From assembly GCA_002841115.1 (NCBI GenBank), contig PHEC01000029.1, forward strand, positions 1-32,533: a stretch of DNA of 32,533 bases. The letters run 5' to 3'. The position numbers and the translations under genes are program-made. Source of the stretch: Alphaproteobacteria bacterium HGW-Alphaproteobacteria-6 (GTDB taxonomy: Bacteria > Pseudomonadota > Alphaproteobacteria > Rhodobacterales > Rhodobacteraceae). This document shows, piece by piece, positions 25,711 to 32,533 of the stretch; the first letter of the stretch is position 1; each line of letters opens with the position of its first letter. Below the pieces are notes generated by a model, which ran no database searches, was not told the origin of the DNA, and saw only the letters and a list, made by a program, of their open reading frames with translations.

Positions 25711-26195
25711 GACACCAGCCGTCCGCCCGGCACCCCGGCACTGCGCAGGACCGACGCGACCGCGGCGGCGCGGCGCTGCGACAGGTCCTGGTTGTAGGCG
25801 GCCGAGCCGGTGTTGTCGGTATGGCCGATGATCTCGACCTGGCTCGACGGATAGCGGTTGAGGTTGTCGGCCAGCGCGAAAAGATCGTTCTGGATCGAGG
25901 CCGAGACCTGGGCGCTGTCGGTCGCGAACAGGATGCCGTCGGGCATGGTCACGATCAACGCGCTGCCGGTATTGACGATGCGCACCTGGTTGTTGTTGAT
26001 GTCGCGTTCCAGTTCGGCCGCCTGCTTGTCAAGCTGGCTGCCGATGGCGCCGCCGATCAGCCCGCCCACGACCGCGCCTGCCGCCGCCTTGGTAAGCCGC
26101 TCGTCGCCGCCGCTGGTGGCGCCGATCACCCCGCCCAGAAGCGCGCCGGCGGCGGCCCCGCCCGCGGTATTGGTGCCGGCCGGGCCCATGGTCAT
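25611..26195 (-). CDS. OmpA-domain protein with glycine zipper, no clear signal peptide
   Basis: A 194-residue protein. The ATG at 26195 has GAGG about eight bases upstream and a TATAAT box 45 bases upstream, so this start is well supported. Residues 12-60 are Gly/Ala-rich (GGAAAGALLGGVIGA, AGAVVGGLIGGAIGSQ), a glycine-zipper region. A coiled segment DKQAAELERDINNN follows. Residues 85-194 are the peptidoglycan-binding OmpA domain: FATDSAQV, EIIGHTDNTGSAAYNQDLSQRRAAAV and NRRVEIVITPNR. YiaD-like relatives carry a lipoprotein signal in front of the zipper. Here none is seen in this frame, and stop codons lie just upstream. It converges on the FAH-family gene and overlaps its tail by about 100 bases. 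Confidence 0.85.
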   Translation of the reverse strand: MTMGPAGTNTAGGAAAGALLGGVIGATSGGDERLTKAAAGAVVGGLIGGAIGSQLDKQAAELERDINNNQVRIVNTGSALIVTMPDGILFATDSAQVSASIQNDLFALADNLNRYPSSQVEIIGHTDNTGSAAYNQDLSQRRAAAVASVLRSAGVPGGRLVSYGRGESQPIASNLTVQGRAQNRRVEIVITPNR

Positions 26196-26239
26196 GTCTG
26201 CCGCCTCGTATTCTCGCCCGCATGTCGGGCACCGCGTCT

Positions 26240-26245
26240 ATTATA
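26240..26245 (-). promoter_or_regulatory. -10 box TATAAT for the OmpA-domain gene
   Basis: A perfect TATAAT reads leftward, 45 bases before the ATG, in a 108-base gap. The matching -35 area (TGTTCG at about 26269-26264) is weak. Transcription would begin near 26233 and leave a leader of roughly 38 bases. Confidence 0.5.
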
Positions 26246-26303
26246 GCGCAACGCCTTGGGGCGCGAACAGGGGACGCGGTGCCGCAGACCAGCCGATTTC
26301 CGC

Positions 26304-27194
26304 CTAGACTGTTGCAGCCCGCAGCGGGCCCATCCGATCGGCGGTATCGGCGCGCGCCGCCTCCCAGGCCAGCATCGCGCGCTTGCGGGCAAGACCCCAG
26401 TGATAGCCGCCGAGATGGCCGGCCGGCCCGGCCGACTTGCGCAGCGCCCGGTGGCAGGGGATCAGCCAACTGACCGGGTTGCGCCCGACCGCGGTGCCGA
26501 CAGCACGCACCGCGCGCGGATTGCCGATGGCGCGCGCGATCTCGGAATAGGTGGTGACCTGACCCGAGGGCACGCTCAGCAGCGCCTCCCAGACCTTGAT
26601 CTGGAAGGGCGCGCCGATCAGGTGCAGCCGGGCCTCGCCACGCCCGGCGAAGGCCGCCGCGACCCAGGGCGCGACCGCCTCCGCATCCTCGCGGAACCGT
26701 GCCGCCGGCCAGCGTCCGGCAAGATCGGCGAAGGCCGCCGCCCGCCCGGCCTCCTCGGCGAAGGCCAGCCCGCACAGCCCGCGATCGGTGCCCATCGCCA
26801 GCGCCTCGCCGAAGGGCGAGGCGAACCAGCCCCAGCGGATCACCAGCCCCTCGGCGGCGCGGGCGAACTCTCCGGGTGTCATCGCCTCCCAGCGCAGGAA
26901 AAGGTCGTGCAGCCGCCCCGTTCCCGACAGCCCGGCGCCGGCCGCGGCATCGATCAGGGTGAAGCGCTCGGCCAGCAGGCGCCGCGCCAGATCAAGAGTC
27001 AGATACTGCCGGTAGCGCAAGGGCGAGACCCCGGCCCAGCGCGAGAAGACGCGCTGGAAATGCGCCGGGCTCATCTGCATCCGCGCCGCCAGCGCATCGA
27101 GCGTCAGTGTTCCCGCCGCGTCGGCCTCGATCAGCGCCAGCGCCCGCGCCACCAGGCTGTAGTGATAGCGGCTGTCGTCATCGTTCGGGTGCAT
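26304..27194 (-). CDS. Ada-like fusion: AraC DNA-binding domain plus O6-methylguanine-DNA methyltransferase
   Basis: A 296-residue repair protein. The ATG at 27194 has GGAGGA five bases upstream. Residues about 13-110 are an AraC-type double helix-turn-helix (LDALAARMQMSPAHFQRVFSRWAGVSP, LSGTGRLHDLFLRWEAMTPGEFA). Residues 200-280 are the alkyltransferase domain with FQIKVWEALLSVPSGQVTTYSEIARAIGNPRAVRAVG and the active-site PCHR at 246-249 (acceptor C247). The N-terminal zinc-finger methyl-phosphotriester domain of full Ada is absent, so it cannot be switched on by Cys methylation the way E. coli Ada is. It probably repairs O6-alkylguanine and may bind DNA through the AraC part. It sits between an OmpA-domain and a Hint-domain gene with no clear functional link. 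Confidence 0.9.
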   Translation of the reverse strand: MHPNDDDSRYHYSLVARALALIEADAAGTLTLDALAARMQMSPAHFQRVFSRWAGVSPLRYRQYLTLDLARRLLAERFTLIDAAAGAGLSGTGRLHDLFLRWEAMTPGEFARAAEGLVIRWGWFASPFGEALAMGTDRGLCGLAFAEEAGRAAAFADLAGRWPAARFREDAEAVAPWVAAAFAGRGEARLHLIGAPFQIKVWEALLSVPSGQVTTYSEIARAIGNPRAVRAVGTAVGRNPVSWLIPCHRALRKSAGPAGHLGGYHWGLARKRAMLAWEAARADTADRMGPLRAATV

Positions 27195-27351
27195 GGCATC
27201 CTCCATGCCCCGACCATAGCCGCAAGGCGACATCCCGGCGACCCGAAAGCTGCGCAATCCTCGTTGGCTCGCCCGGGTTCACCCCGCCCGGATTCACCCC
27301 GGCAGGCGTCGTCCCGACCGGCGTCATCCCGGCAGGCGACACCCCGTCCGT
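27195..27351. other. Intergenic region holding a 15-bp tandem repeat
   Basis: This 157-base gap between the Ada-like and Hint-domain genes (both leftward) is about half occupied by the tandem repeat at 27275-27349. The rest shows no convincing promoter for the Ada-like gene and no small gene. Confidence 0.5.
27275..27349 (-). repeat. Five-copy 15-bp degenerate tandem repeat
   Basis: Five consecutive 15-base units occupy 27275-27289, 27290-27304, 27305-27319, 27320-27334 and 27335-27349, for example GGATTCACCCCGGCA and GGCGTCATCCCGGCA. A related unit lies inside the Hint-domain gene at 27377-27391. On the minus strand they would encode G-V-x-P-x pentapeptides in the same frame as the Hint-domain gene, directly after its stop codon. 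Confidence 0.75.
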
Positions 27352-28374
27352 TCAGGCCGCGACCCGGCCCGTTGCCGGGATCACCCCCTTCGGCAGGATC
27401 GCGATCTCATGCGCCTTCAGGCAGGCCCTTGCGGTCTGCCGGTGGCCCGAGCCGATCAGGTCCGCGATGCGCTTGCGGGTCCGCACCGGCAACGACGCGA
27501 CCATCCGGTCACCGGCGAACAGGCTTTCCATCCAGAGCCCCTCGGCCAGGATCACCTGATGCTCGGCCAGCAGCAGGTGATGGAACACCTGCCGCGCGCC
27601 GCCGGGGGCCAGACGCACCCTGTCATCGTCGACCAGATGGCGGGCGGCGGCGAACATCTCGGCCTCGCCGAAATGCAGTTCCAGCGCGGCGTCGTGCAGC
27701 AGGATCCGGTGGCTCGGGGTCAGGCGCATCGCGCGGGCCGGCAGGCCGGGCCCGAAGGCATCGGCGGCGATCGCCACGGCGCCGGCATCCTCGGCCGGCG
27801 CATCCGCCGCCACCTCGAACCGGCCGGTCCAGAGCAGCGGCTGATAGCCCATGTCGCGGGTCAGCACCCGGTCGCCGGCACGCAACCAGTCGACCGGCAG
27901 CGCGCCGGCCTCGGTGGCGATCATCGTGCCTGCGCCGAAACAGGGCACCGACTGGATATCGGAGTAGACCAGCCGGTTGCTGCCGACCACCTCGGATGTC
28001 GCGTAGAAGGGATAGGACTGCCCCGGCACCAGGGCCTCGGTGGTCAGGGTGCCGACGGCGACGCCGCCGATCTCCATCCGCTCCATGTCGATGATGCCGC
28101 CATCGGGCCGCGTCACCTCGACGAAAAGCTCGTCATAGATCCGGCCCGAGGCGATGACGGTGCCGTCAAGGCCGGTGACCACGGCGGTCTGGTTGGTGTC
28201 GTCGCCGACCTCGTTCCGATACTGGTCGCCGTCGATGAAGGCATCGTCATCGGTGATGGTGATCAGCACGCGGTGCAGGTCGGGGTCGTAGTCGGCGCGC
28301 AGCGAATAGCTGTTGCTGGCGGAATTGTAGACCAGCGCGCCGGGGGCGTAGGCGTGGAACTGATAGGTGGCCAT
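27352..28374 (-). CDS. Hint-domain (Hint_2) protein
   Basis: A 340-residue protein. The ATG at 28374 has CCGGAGA seven bases upstream. Residues 1-140 are an acidic, beta-rich N-terminal region (DDDAFIDGDQYRNEVGDDTNQ) with no signal peptide. Residues 143-320 are the self-splicing-type Hint domain found in many rhodobacterial secreted proteins: the SVPCFGAGTMIATEAGALPVDWLRAGDRVLTRDMGYQPLLWTGR start with the candidate nucleophile C145, MRLTPSHRILLHD, ELHFGEAEMFAAARHLV and the end HHLLLAEHQVILAEGLWMESL. Family knowledge: such domains may cleave the chain at the Cys and release the N-terminal part, although activity in these stand-alone forms is not established. The last residues PKGVIPATGRVAA run in frame into the downstream repeat after a TGA. 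It starts 106 bases from the divergent nth gene. Confidence 0.85.
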   Translation of the reverse strand: MATYQFHAYAPGALVYNSASNSYSLRADYDPDLHRVLITITDDDAFIDGDQYRNEVGDDTNQTAVVTGLDGTVIASGRIYDELFVEVTRPDGGIIDMERMEIGGVAVGTLTTEALVPGQSYPFYATSEVVGSNRLVYSDIQSVPCFGAGTMIATEAGALPVDWLRAGDRVLTRDMGYQPLLWTGRFEVAADAPAEDAGAVAIAADAFGPGLPARAMRLTPSHRILLHDAALELHFGEAEMFAAARHLVDDDRVRLAPGGARQVFHHLLLAEHQVILAEGLWMESLFAGDRMVASLPVRTRKRIADLIGSGHRQTARACLKAHEIAILPKGVIPATGRVAA

Positions 28375-28480
28375 GGCTCGGTCTCCGGATTTGCCGCCAG
28401 CATCGCGCGGTTGGGCTAAGACCGGGTTAACCGCGATCGGCACGCTTGCCGGCGGGGGCGCGGCGGGGCATACCGGCGCC

Positions 28481-29125
28481 ATGGCAGGCCACCTTGATCA
28501 TCACGCGATCGCAGAGATCTTTCGCCGCTTTCACGCGGCCGAGCCCGAACCGAAGGGCGAGCTTGAGCATGTCAATGCCTTCACCCTGCTGGTCGCGGTG
28601 GCGCTTTCGGCGCAGGCGACGGATGCCGGGGTGAACAAGGCGACACGGGCGCTGTTCCAGGTCGCCGACACGCCGCAAAAGATGCTTGACCTCGGCGAGG
28701 ACGGGCTGATCGGGCATATCCGGACGATCGGGCTTTACCGGCAGAAGGCGCGCAACGTGATCCGCCTCAGCCGGATCCTGGTCGATGATCATGCCGGCCG
28801 GGTGCCCTCGTCGCGCGCCGCGCTGATGGCGCTGCCCGGGGTCGGGCGCAAGACCGCCAACGTGGTGCTGAACATGTGGTTCCACCATCCCGCGCAGGCG
28901 GTCGACACCCATGTCTTCCGCGTCGCCAACCGCACCGGCATCGCGCCGGGCCGCAGCGTCGAGGCGGTCGAGCGCGGGGTCGAGGACAACGTGCCGGTCG
29001 AATACCAGCGCCATGCCCATCACTGGCTGATCCTGCACGGCCGCTATATCTGCACCGCCCGCAAGCCGCGCTGCCGCGACTGCCTGATCCGCGATCTTTG
29101 CCCCTATGAGGAGAAAACCCCGTGA
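28481..29125 (+). CDS. nth: Endonuclease III (DNA glycosylase/AP lyase)
   Basis: A 214-residue base-excision repair enzyme that removes oxidised pyrimidines and cuts the abasic site. The start at 28481 fits the family length; its ribosome site is weak and the longer frame upstream is not conserved in type. The helix-hairpin-helix LPGVGRKTANVVLN is at 118-131 with catalytic K124, and the catalytic aspartate D142 is in VDTHVFRVANR. The 4Fe-4S ligands are C191, C198, C201 and C207 (C-x6-C-x2-C-x5-C). Everything needed for activity is present. The stop overlaps the following kinase as GTGA, so both are translated from one message. Confidence 0.95.
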   Translation: MAGHLDHHAIAEIFRRFHAAEPEPKGELEHVNAFTLLVAVALSAQATDAGVNKATRALFQVADTPQKMLDLGEDGLIGHIRTIGLYRQKARNVIRLSRILVDDHAGRVPSSRAALMALPGVGRKTANVVLNMWFHHPAQAVDTHVFRVANRTGIAPGRSVEAVERGVEDNVPVEYQRHAHHWLILHGRYICTARKPRCRDCLIRDLCPYEEKTP

Positions 29126-30114
29126 CCGACCGCTATCAGGTGGTGGGCATCGGCAATGCGATTGTCGATGTGCTGACCCAGACCGACGACACCGCGCTTG
29201 ACCTGATGGGCATCCGCAAGGGGATCATGCAACTGGTCGAGCGCGAGCGCGGCGAGATGCTTTACGCCGCGATGAAGGAGCGCACCGAGGCGCCCGGCGG
29301 CTCGGTCGGCAACACCATCGCCGGGCTTGGCAACCTTGGCCTCGGCGCGGCTTTCATCGGCCGGGTGCGCGACGATGCGCTGGGCCGGTTCTTCGCCCGC
29401 TCGCTGACCGCCGAGGGCACCGGCTTTCCCAACCCGCCGGTCGCGGACGCCGACCTTCCGACCTCGCGCTCGATGATCTTCGTCACCCCGGACGGCGAGC
29501 GTTCGATGAACACCTATCTCGGCATCTCGGCCGATCTCGGCCCCGGGGATGTTGCCGAGGATGTCGCGGGGCAGACCGATTACCTTTTCCTCGAGGGCTA
29601 TCTCTTTGACAAGGACAAGGGCAAGGCGGCCTTCCTGAAGGCGGCGCGGGCCTGTCATGCCGGCGGCGGCAAGGCCGGGATCGCGCTGTCCGATCCGTTC
29701 TGCGTCGATCGCCACCGCGACGATTTCCGCCGCCTGGTCCGCGACGAGATGGATTATGTGATCGGCAACCAGCAGGAATGGACCTCGCTTTATCAGACCG
29801 AGGATCTGGCGGCGGCGCTGGCGCAGGCGCGCAGCGAATGCCCGGTCGTCGTCTGCACCCGCTCGGGCGCCGACGTGATCTTGCTGCGCGGCAATGAGCG
29901 CGCCGACGTGCCGGTGCACCGGGTGGTGCCGGTCGATGCGACCGGGGCGGGCGACCAGTTTGCCGCCGGTTTCCTCTACGGGCTGGCCACCGGCCAGGGT
30001 CTGGCCAAGGCCGGCCGCATGGGCTGCATCGCCGCGGCCGAGGTGATCAGCCATTTCGGCGCCCGGCCCGAGACCGATGTGAAGGCATTGTTCCGGGCCG
30101 AGGGGCTGATCTGA
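29122..30114 (+). CDS. PfkB-family carbohydrate/adenosine kinase
   Basis: A 330-residue ribokinase-fold kinase. The GTG at 29122 (GTGA overlap with nth) has GAGGAGA upstream. The substrate-side motif GGSVGNTIAGLGNLGLGAAFIGRVRDDALG is at 59-88 and the ATP-side DATGAGD at 272-278 with catalytic D278. GNAIVDV near the start and SMNTYLGIS (129-136) are typical of the group annotated as adenosine or sugar kinases. Such kinases often follow nth in this family of bacteria, which I recall as conserved neighbours. The exact substrate (adenosine, ribose, fructose or another) cannot be fixed from sequence. It ends 12 bases before the flavoenzyme genes, so it may share a transcript with them. Confidence 0.88.
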   Translation: MTDRYQVVGIGNAIVDVLTQTDDTALDLMGIRKGIMQLVERERGEMLYAAMKERTEAPGGSVGNTIAGLGNLGLGAAFIGRVRDDALGRFFARSLTAEGTGFPNPPVADADLPTSRSMIFVTPDGERSMNTYLGISADLGPGDVAEDVAGQTDYLFLEGYLFDKDKGKAAFLKAARACHAGGGKAGIALSDPFCVDRHRDDFRRLVRDEMDYVIGNQQEWTSLYQTEDLAAALAQARSECPVVVCTRSGADVILLRGNERADVPVHRVVPVDATGAGDQFAAGFLYGLATGQGLAKAGRMGCIAAAEVISHFGARPETDVKALFRAEGLI

Positions 30115-30126
30115 GCGGGGGCGGCA

Positions 30127-31224
30127 ATGCAGGCCGATTACGCGATCATCGGCGGCGGGGTGGTCGGCCTGTCGGTGGCCTGGGGGCTGCTGACGCGCGG
30201 CCGCCGGGTCGTCGTCATCGACGGCGGTGATGGCGACTTCCGCGCCAGCCGCGGCAACTTCGGCCTGATCTGGGTGCAGGGCAAGGGCCTGGCCGAGCCG
30301 CGCTATGCGCGCTGGACGCAAGGCTCGGCCGCGCTCTGGCGCGACTTTGCCGCCGAGCTTGGCGACGCTGCCGGCGCCGATCTGGCGCTGCGCCAGGAGG
30401 GCGGCTTTGACCATGCCCTGACCGAGGCCGCACTCGAGGCCCGCGCCGCGCAGTATTCGGCGTTGCGGGATGCGCTTGGGGGCGATTATCCGTTCGAGGT
30501 TCTCGGCAACAACGCGCTCAGGCGCGAGGAGCCGGCGGTAGGCGAGCGGGTGGCAGGCGCGATCCTGCACCATCAGGACGGCCATGTGAATCCGCTGCGC
30601 CTGCTTCGCGTGCTGGCCGAGGACGTGCGGCGAAAGGGCGGGCAACTGATCACCGCCGAGACGGTGACCGGCGTCGGGCGGCAGGGCGGGGTGTTCCGGC
30701 TTGCCACCGCCTCGGGGCGGGTGGTCGAGGCGCCGCGGCTGGTGCTGGCGGCCGGGCTGGGGGCGGCGGCGCTGGGCCCGGGGCTTGGCTTTCGCGCGCC
30801 GGTGCGGCCGCAGCGCGGGCAGATCCTGATCACCGAAAGGCTGCCGCCGCTGTTGCGCCGCCCCTCGGGCACGATCCGCCAGGTCGACGAGGGCGGCATC
30901 CAGATCGGCGACAGCAAGGAAGAGGTCGGGCCCGATGACCGCGTCAGCCTGCCGACCATCGCCGGGATCGCGGCGCGGGCGGTGGCGGTGGTGCCGGCGC
31001 TGGCCGGGGTGCGGATGCTGCGAAGCTGGGGCGCGCTGCGGATCCTCTCGCCGGACGGGTTGCCGATCTACCAGCACTCGGCGACGATGCCCGGCGCCAG
31101 CCTTGTCACCTGCCATTCCGGCATCACCCTGGCCGCCGCCCATGCCCGCCTTCTGCCCGACTGGCTGGAAGGCACGGCGGCCGCCCCCGACCTGGAGGTC
31201 TTCGGTGAGCACCGCTTTTCGTGA
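30127..31224 (+). CDS. FAD-dependent amine/amino-acid oxidoreductase (DAO fold), subunit of a three-part dehydrogenase
   Basis: A 365-residue flavoprotein. The FAD-binding GxGxxG is IIGGGVVGLSVAWGLLTRG at 7-25, with acidic residues ending the second strand (VVVIDGGDGD). Landmarks of the DAO family follow: RASRGNFGLIWVQGKGL, HQDGHVNPLRLLRVL, a cofactor-binding VLAAGLGAAALGP, the Q-R-G-Q strand RPQRGQILITERL and the C-terminal SWGALRILSPDGLPIYQ and VTCHSGITLAAAHARLLPDWL. With the [2Fe-2S] protein and the second flavoprotein downstream it matches the catalytic subunit of HcnC, opine oxidase OoxB or D-hydroxyproline dehydrogenase (LhpB type). It should oxidise a secondary amine or amino acid C-N bond in the cytoplasm or at the membrane. 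It overlaps the next gene by 20 bases. Confidence 0.88.
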   Translation: MQADYAIIGGGVVGLSVAWGLLTRGRRVVVIDGGDGDFRASRGNFGLIWVQGKGLAEPRYARWTQGSAALWRDFAAELGDAAGADLALRQEGGFDHALTEAALEARAAQYSALRDALGGDYPFEVLGNNALRREEPAVGERVAGAILHHQDGHVNPLRLLRVLAEDVRRKGGQLITAETVTGVGRQGGVFRLATASGRVVEAPRLVLAAGLGAAALGPGLGFRAPVRPQRGQILITERLPPLLRRPSGTIRQVDEGGIQIGDSKEEVGPDDRVSLPTIAGIAARAVAVVPALAGVRMLRSWGALRILSPDGLPIYQHSATMPGASLVTCHSGITLAAAHARLLPDWLEGTAAAPDLEVFGEHRFS

Positions 31225-31495
31225 CCTTGCCCCCGATGCGCCGCGGGTCGGGGTAACCTTCGATGGCCGCCCGCTCGATCTGCCGGCGGGCATGAGCCTT
31301 GCCGCAGCTCTGCTGGCCGCCGGGACCCTGGTCTTGCGCACCACCCCGGTCTCGGGCGCGCCGCGCGGACCCTTTTGCATGATGGGCGCCTGTTTCGACT
31401 GTCTGGTCGAGATCGACGGCACCCGGGTTCAGGCCTGCATGACCGAGGTGCGCGAGGGTCTTGTGGTCCGCAGCATCGGGGGCCGCGATGACTGA
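31205..31495 (+). CDS. [2Fe-2S] protein, small subunit of the three-part dehydrogenase
   Basis: A 96-residue protein. The GTG at 31205 has GGAGG six bases upstream and lies inside the end of the preceding gene. Residues 13-24 begin a ferredoxin-like fold (VGVTFDGRPLDL). The iron-sulfur ligands are in PFCMMGACFDCLVEIDG, with C-x4-C-x2-C, and the fourth Cys is in VQACMTEV. This matches HcnA and the small subunits of opine/proline-type dehydrogenases, which carry electrons from the DAO flavin to the second flavoprotein. The ATG of the next gene overlaps its stop by eight bases (ATGACTGA). The trio is thus tightly coupled. Confidence 0.9.
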   Translation: MSTAFRDLAPDAPRVGVTFDGRPLDLPAGMSLAAALLAAGTLVLRTTPVSGAPRGPFCMMGACFDCLVEIDGTRVQACMTEVREGLVVRSIGGRDD

Positions 31496-32533
31496 TGCCG
31501 CGACAGACGGGGTCGCGACGAACGGGGCCGACCTGATCGTCATCGGCGCCGGCCCGGCCGGCATGGCGGCGGCGGCGGTGGCGGCGGCGCAGGGCCTGCG
31601 GGTTGCGCTGCTGGACGAGCAGGCCGGGCCGGGCGGGCAGGTCTTTCGCGCGGTGACCGGCGCCGGGGCGGGGCGGGGTGCCATCCTCGGCGCCGATTAT
31701 CTGCGCGGCGCGGCACTGGCCGAGGGGTTGCGCGCGCCCGGGGTCCGCCACCTGCCCGGCGCGGCGGTCTGGGCCATCGAGGCGTCGGGGCCAGGGTTTG
31801 TCGCCACCTTCTCGCGGGAAGGACGAGCGGCGCAGATCGCGGCGGGCGCGTTGATCCTCGCCACCGGCGCGCTGGAACGGCCGGTGCCGGTGCCGGGCTG
31901 GACCCTGCCCGGGGTGATGACCGCGGGGGCGGGGCAGATCCTGCTGAAATCCTCGGGGCTGGTGGCCGATCGCGCGGTCCTGGCCGGTGCGGGACCGCTG
32001 CTGTACCTATTGGCGGCGCAGATGGTCCGCGCCGGGGTGCCGCCGCTGGCGCTGGTCGAGACCTGCGGTCGCGCCGATCTGATCCGCGCGCTGCCCCGGC
32101 TTGCCGCCGGGCTGCGCGGCTGGCGGGTGGTCCTGAAGGGGCTCGTGCTTTTGGCTGAGCTGCGCCGTGCCGGGGTGCGGCGGATCACCGGTGCGACGGA
32201 TCTGCGCATCGAGGGCGGGGGAGGCGGGGGCCGGGCCGAGGCGCTGGCCTTCCGCGCCGGCGGGCGTGACCAGCGGATCGCCTGCGACACGGTGCTGCTG
32301 CATCAGGGCGTGGTGGCCAATACCCAAGCCAGCCGGCTCCTGCGGATCGATCATGACTGGCACGAGGGCCAGCGCGCCTTCGTGCCGCGCTGCGACGGCT
32401 GGGGCGAGACCGCGCTGCGCGGGCTTTTCATCGCCGGCGACGGCGCCGGGATCGCGGGCGCGCTGGCGGCCGAGGCGGCGGGCCGGCTCGCGGCACTTCA
32501 GGTCGCTTGCCGGCTGGGCCGGATCACGCCCGA
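31488..32533 (+). CDS. FAD/NAD(P)-binding large subunit of the three-part dehydrogenase, 3' end cut off
   Basis: The first 348 codons of a gene that stays open to the right edge. The ATG at 31488 overlaps the small subunit. The cofactor motif IVIGAGPAGMAAAAVAAAQGLRVALLDEQ starts at about residue 18, and GGQVFR follows near 50. The second half has LILATGALERPVPVPGW near 120-138, HQGVVANTQASRL near 270, and the C-terminal FIAGDGAGIAGALAAEAAGRLAAL near 311-333. This is the OoxA/HcnB arrangement. Full-length relatives usually carry a further BFD-like [2Fe-2S] region just past this point, which lies outside the window. It would pass electrons from the DAO subunit, via the small [2Fe-2S] protein, to the respiratory chain. 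Confidence 0.88.
   Translation, partial: MTDAATDGVATNGADLIVIGAGPAGMAAAAVAAAQGLRVALLDEQAGPGGQVFRAVTGAGAGRGAILGADYLRGAALAEGLRAPGVRHLPGAAVWAIEASGPGFVATFSREGRAAQIAAGALILATGALERPVPVPGWTLPGVMTAGAGQILLKSSGLVADRAVLAGAGPLLYLLAAQMVRAGVPPLALVETCGRADLIRALPRLAAGLRGWRVVLKGLVLLAELRRAGVRRITGATDLRIEGGGGGGRAEALAFRAGGRDQRIACDTVLLHQGVVANTQASRLLRIDHDWHEGQRAFVPRCDGWGETALRGLFIAGDGAGIAGALAAEAAGRLAALQVACRLGRITP

Noticed and set aside
26196-26239. A CPTCG zinc-ribbon-like extension in front of the OmpA-domain protein
   Set aside because: The in-frame stretch is only about 14 codons, has no start codon and follows two stop codons at the TATAAT box.
27275-27349. Possible CRISPR array
   Set aside because: Units are 15 bases, directly adjacent without spacers, and keep a codon frame; this is a tandem repeat.
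29104-31422. A 772-codon open frame on the minus strand opposite the kinase and flavoenzyme genes
   Set aside because: The + strand holds complete motifs for a PfkB kinase and a DAO flavoprotein; the opposite frame has none.

Overview
The window is very GC-rich and its genes are tightly packed, with many start and stop codons overlapping as ATGA, GTGA or TGATG. Together with a YjbH-type exopolysaccharide protein, several binding-protein-dependent uptake systems, an nth/PfkB-kinase pair and a Hint-domain protein, this points to an alphaproteobacterium of the Rhodobacteraceae/Paracoccaceae type. No rRNA, tRNA, insertion sequence, prophage or CRISPR array was seen. No species can be named from sequence alone.

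Layout. (1) 1-2226, leftward: a cut-off lipoprotein gene and a yjbH gene (surface polysaccharide). (2) 2409-10128, leftward: a seven-gene operon encoding an N-formylglutamate-amidohydrolase-family enzyme, a TRAP transporter (DctQ, DctM, DctP), a glutamine-synthetase-like ligase, an aldehyde dehydrogenase and an iron-type alcohol dehydrogenase. A divergent RpiR-type regulator starts at 10285. (3) 11158-16071, leftward: a polyamine/iron-type ABC importer (binding protein, two permeases, ATPase), then a DMT-family exporter. (4) 16223-23691, leftward: a Dpp/Opp-type peptide importer (five genes), a cytoplasmic M19 dipeptidase and a YcaQ/AlkX DNA glycosylase. (5) 23943-25710, rightward: a short-chain dehydrogenase and a fumarylacetoacetate-hydrolase-family enzyme, matching the last two steps of non-phosphorylating L-fucose/L-rhamnose breakdown. 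(6) 25611-28374, leftward: an OmpA-domain protein without an evident signal peptide, an Ada-like AraC/alkyltransferase fusion and a Hint-domain protein followed by a 15-bp tandem repeat. (7) 28481-32533, rightward: endonuclease III, a PfkB/adenosine-kinase-type kinase and a three-gene HcnABC/opine-oxidase/hydroxyproline-dehydrogenase-type flavoenzyme whose last gene runs off the end.

The most interesting unit is the 2.4-10.1 kb operon. Its parts fit a route in which an imported amino alcohol is capped with glutamate, oxidised from alcohol to aldehyde to acid while capped, and then released by the amidohydrolase. The chemistry parallels gamma-glutamylated putrescine, ethanolamide and isopropylamide pathways, but this enzyme set and the substrate are inferred, not shown. 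Regulatory signals worth checking are paired palindromic CTTTCGGAA sites upstream of the RpiR regulator, clustered TGTTACA half-sites upstream of the ABC importer, and a hairpin that would hide the ribosome-binding site of the peptide-importer ATPase gene.
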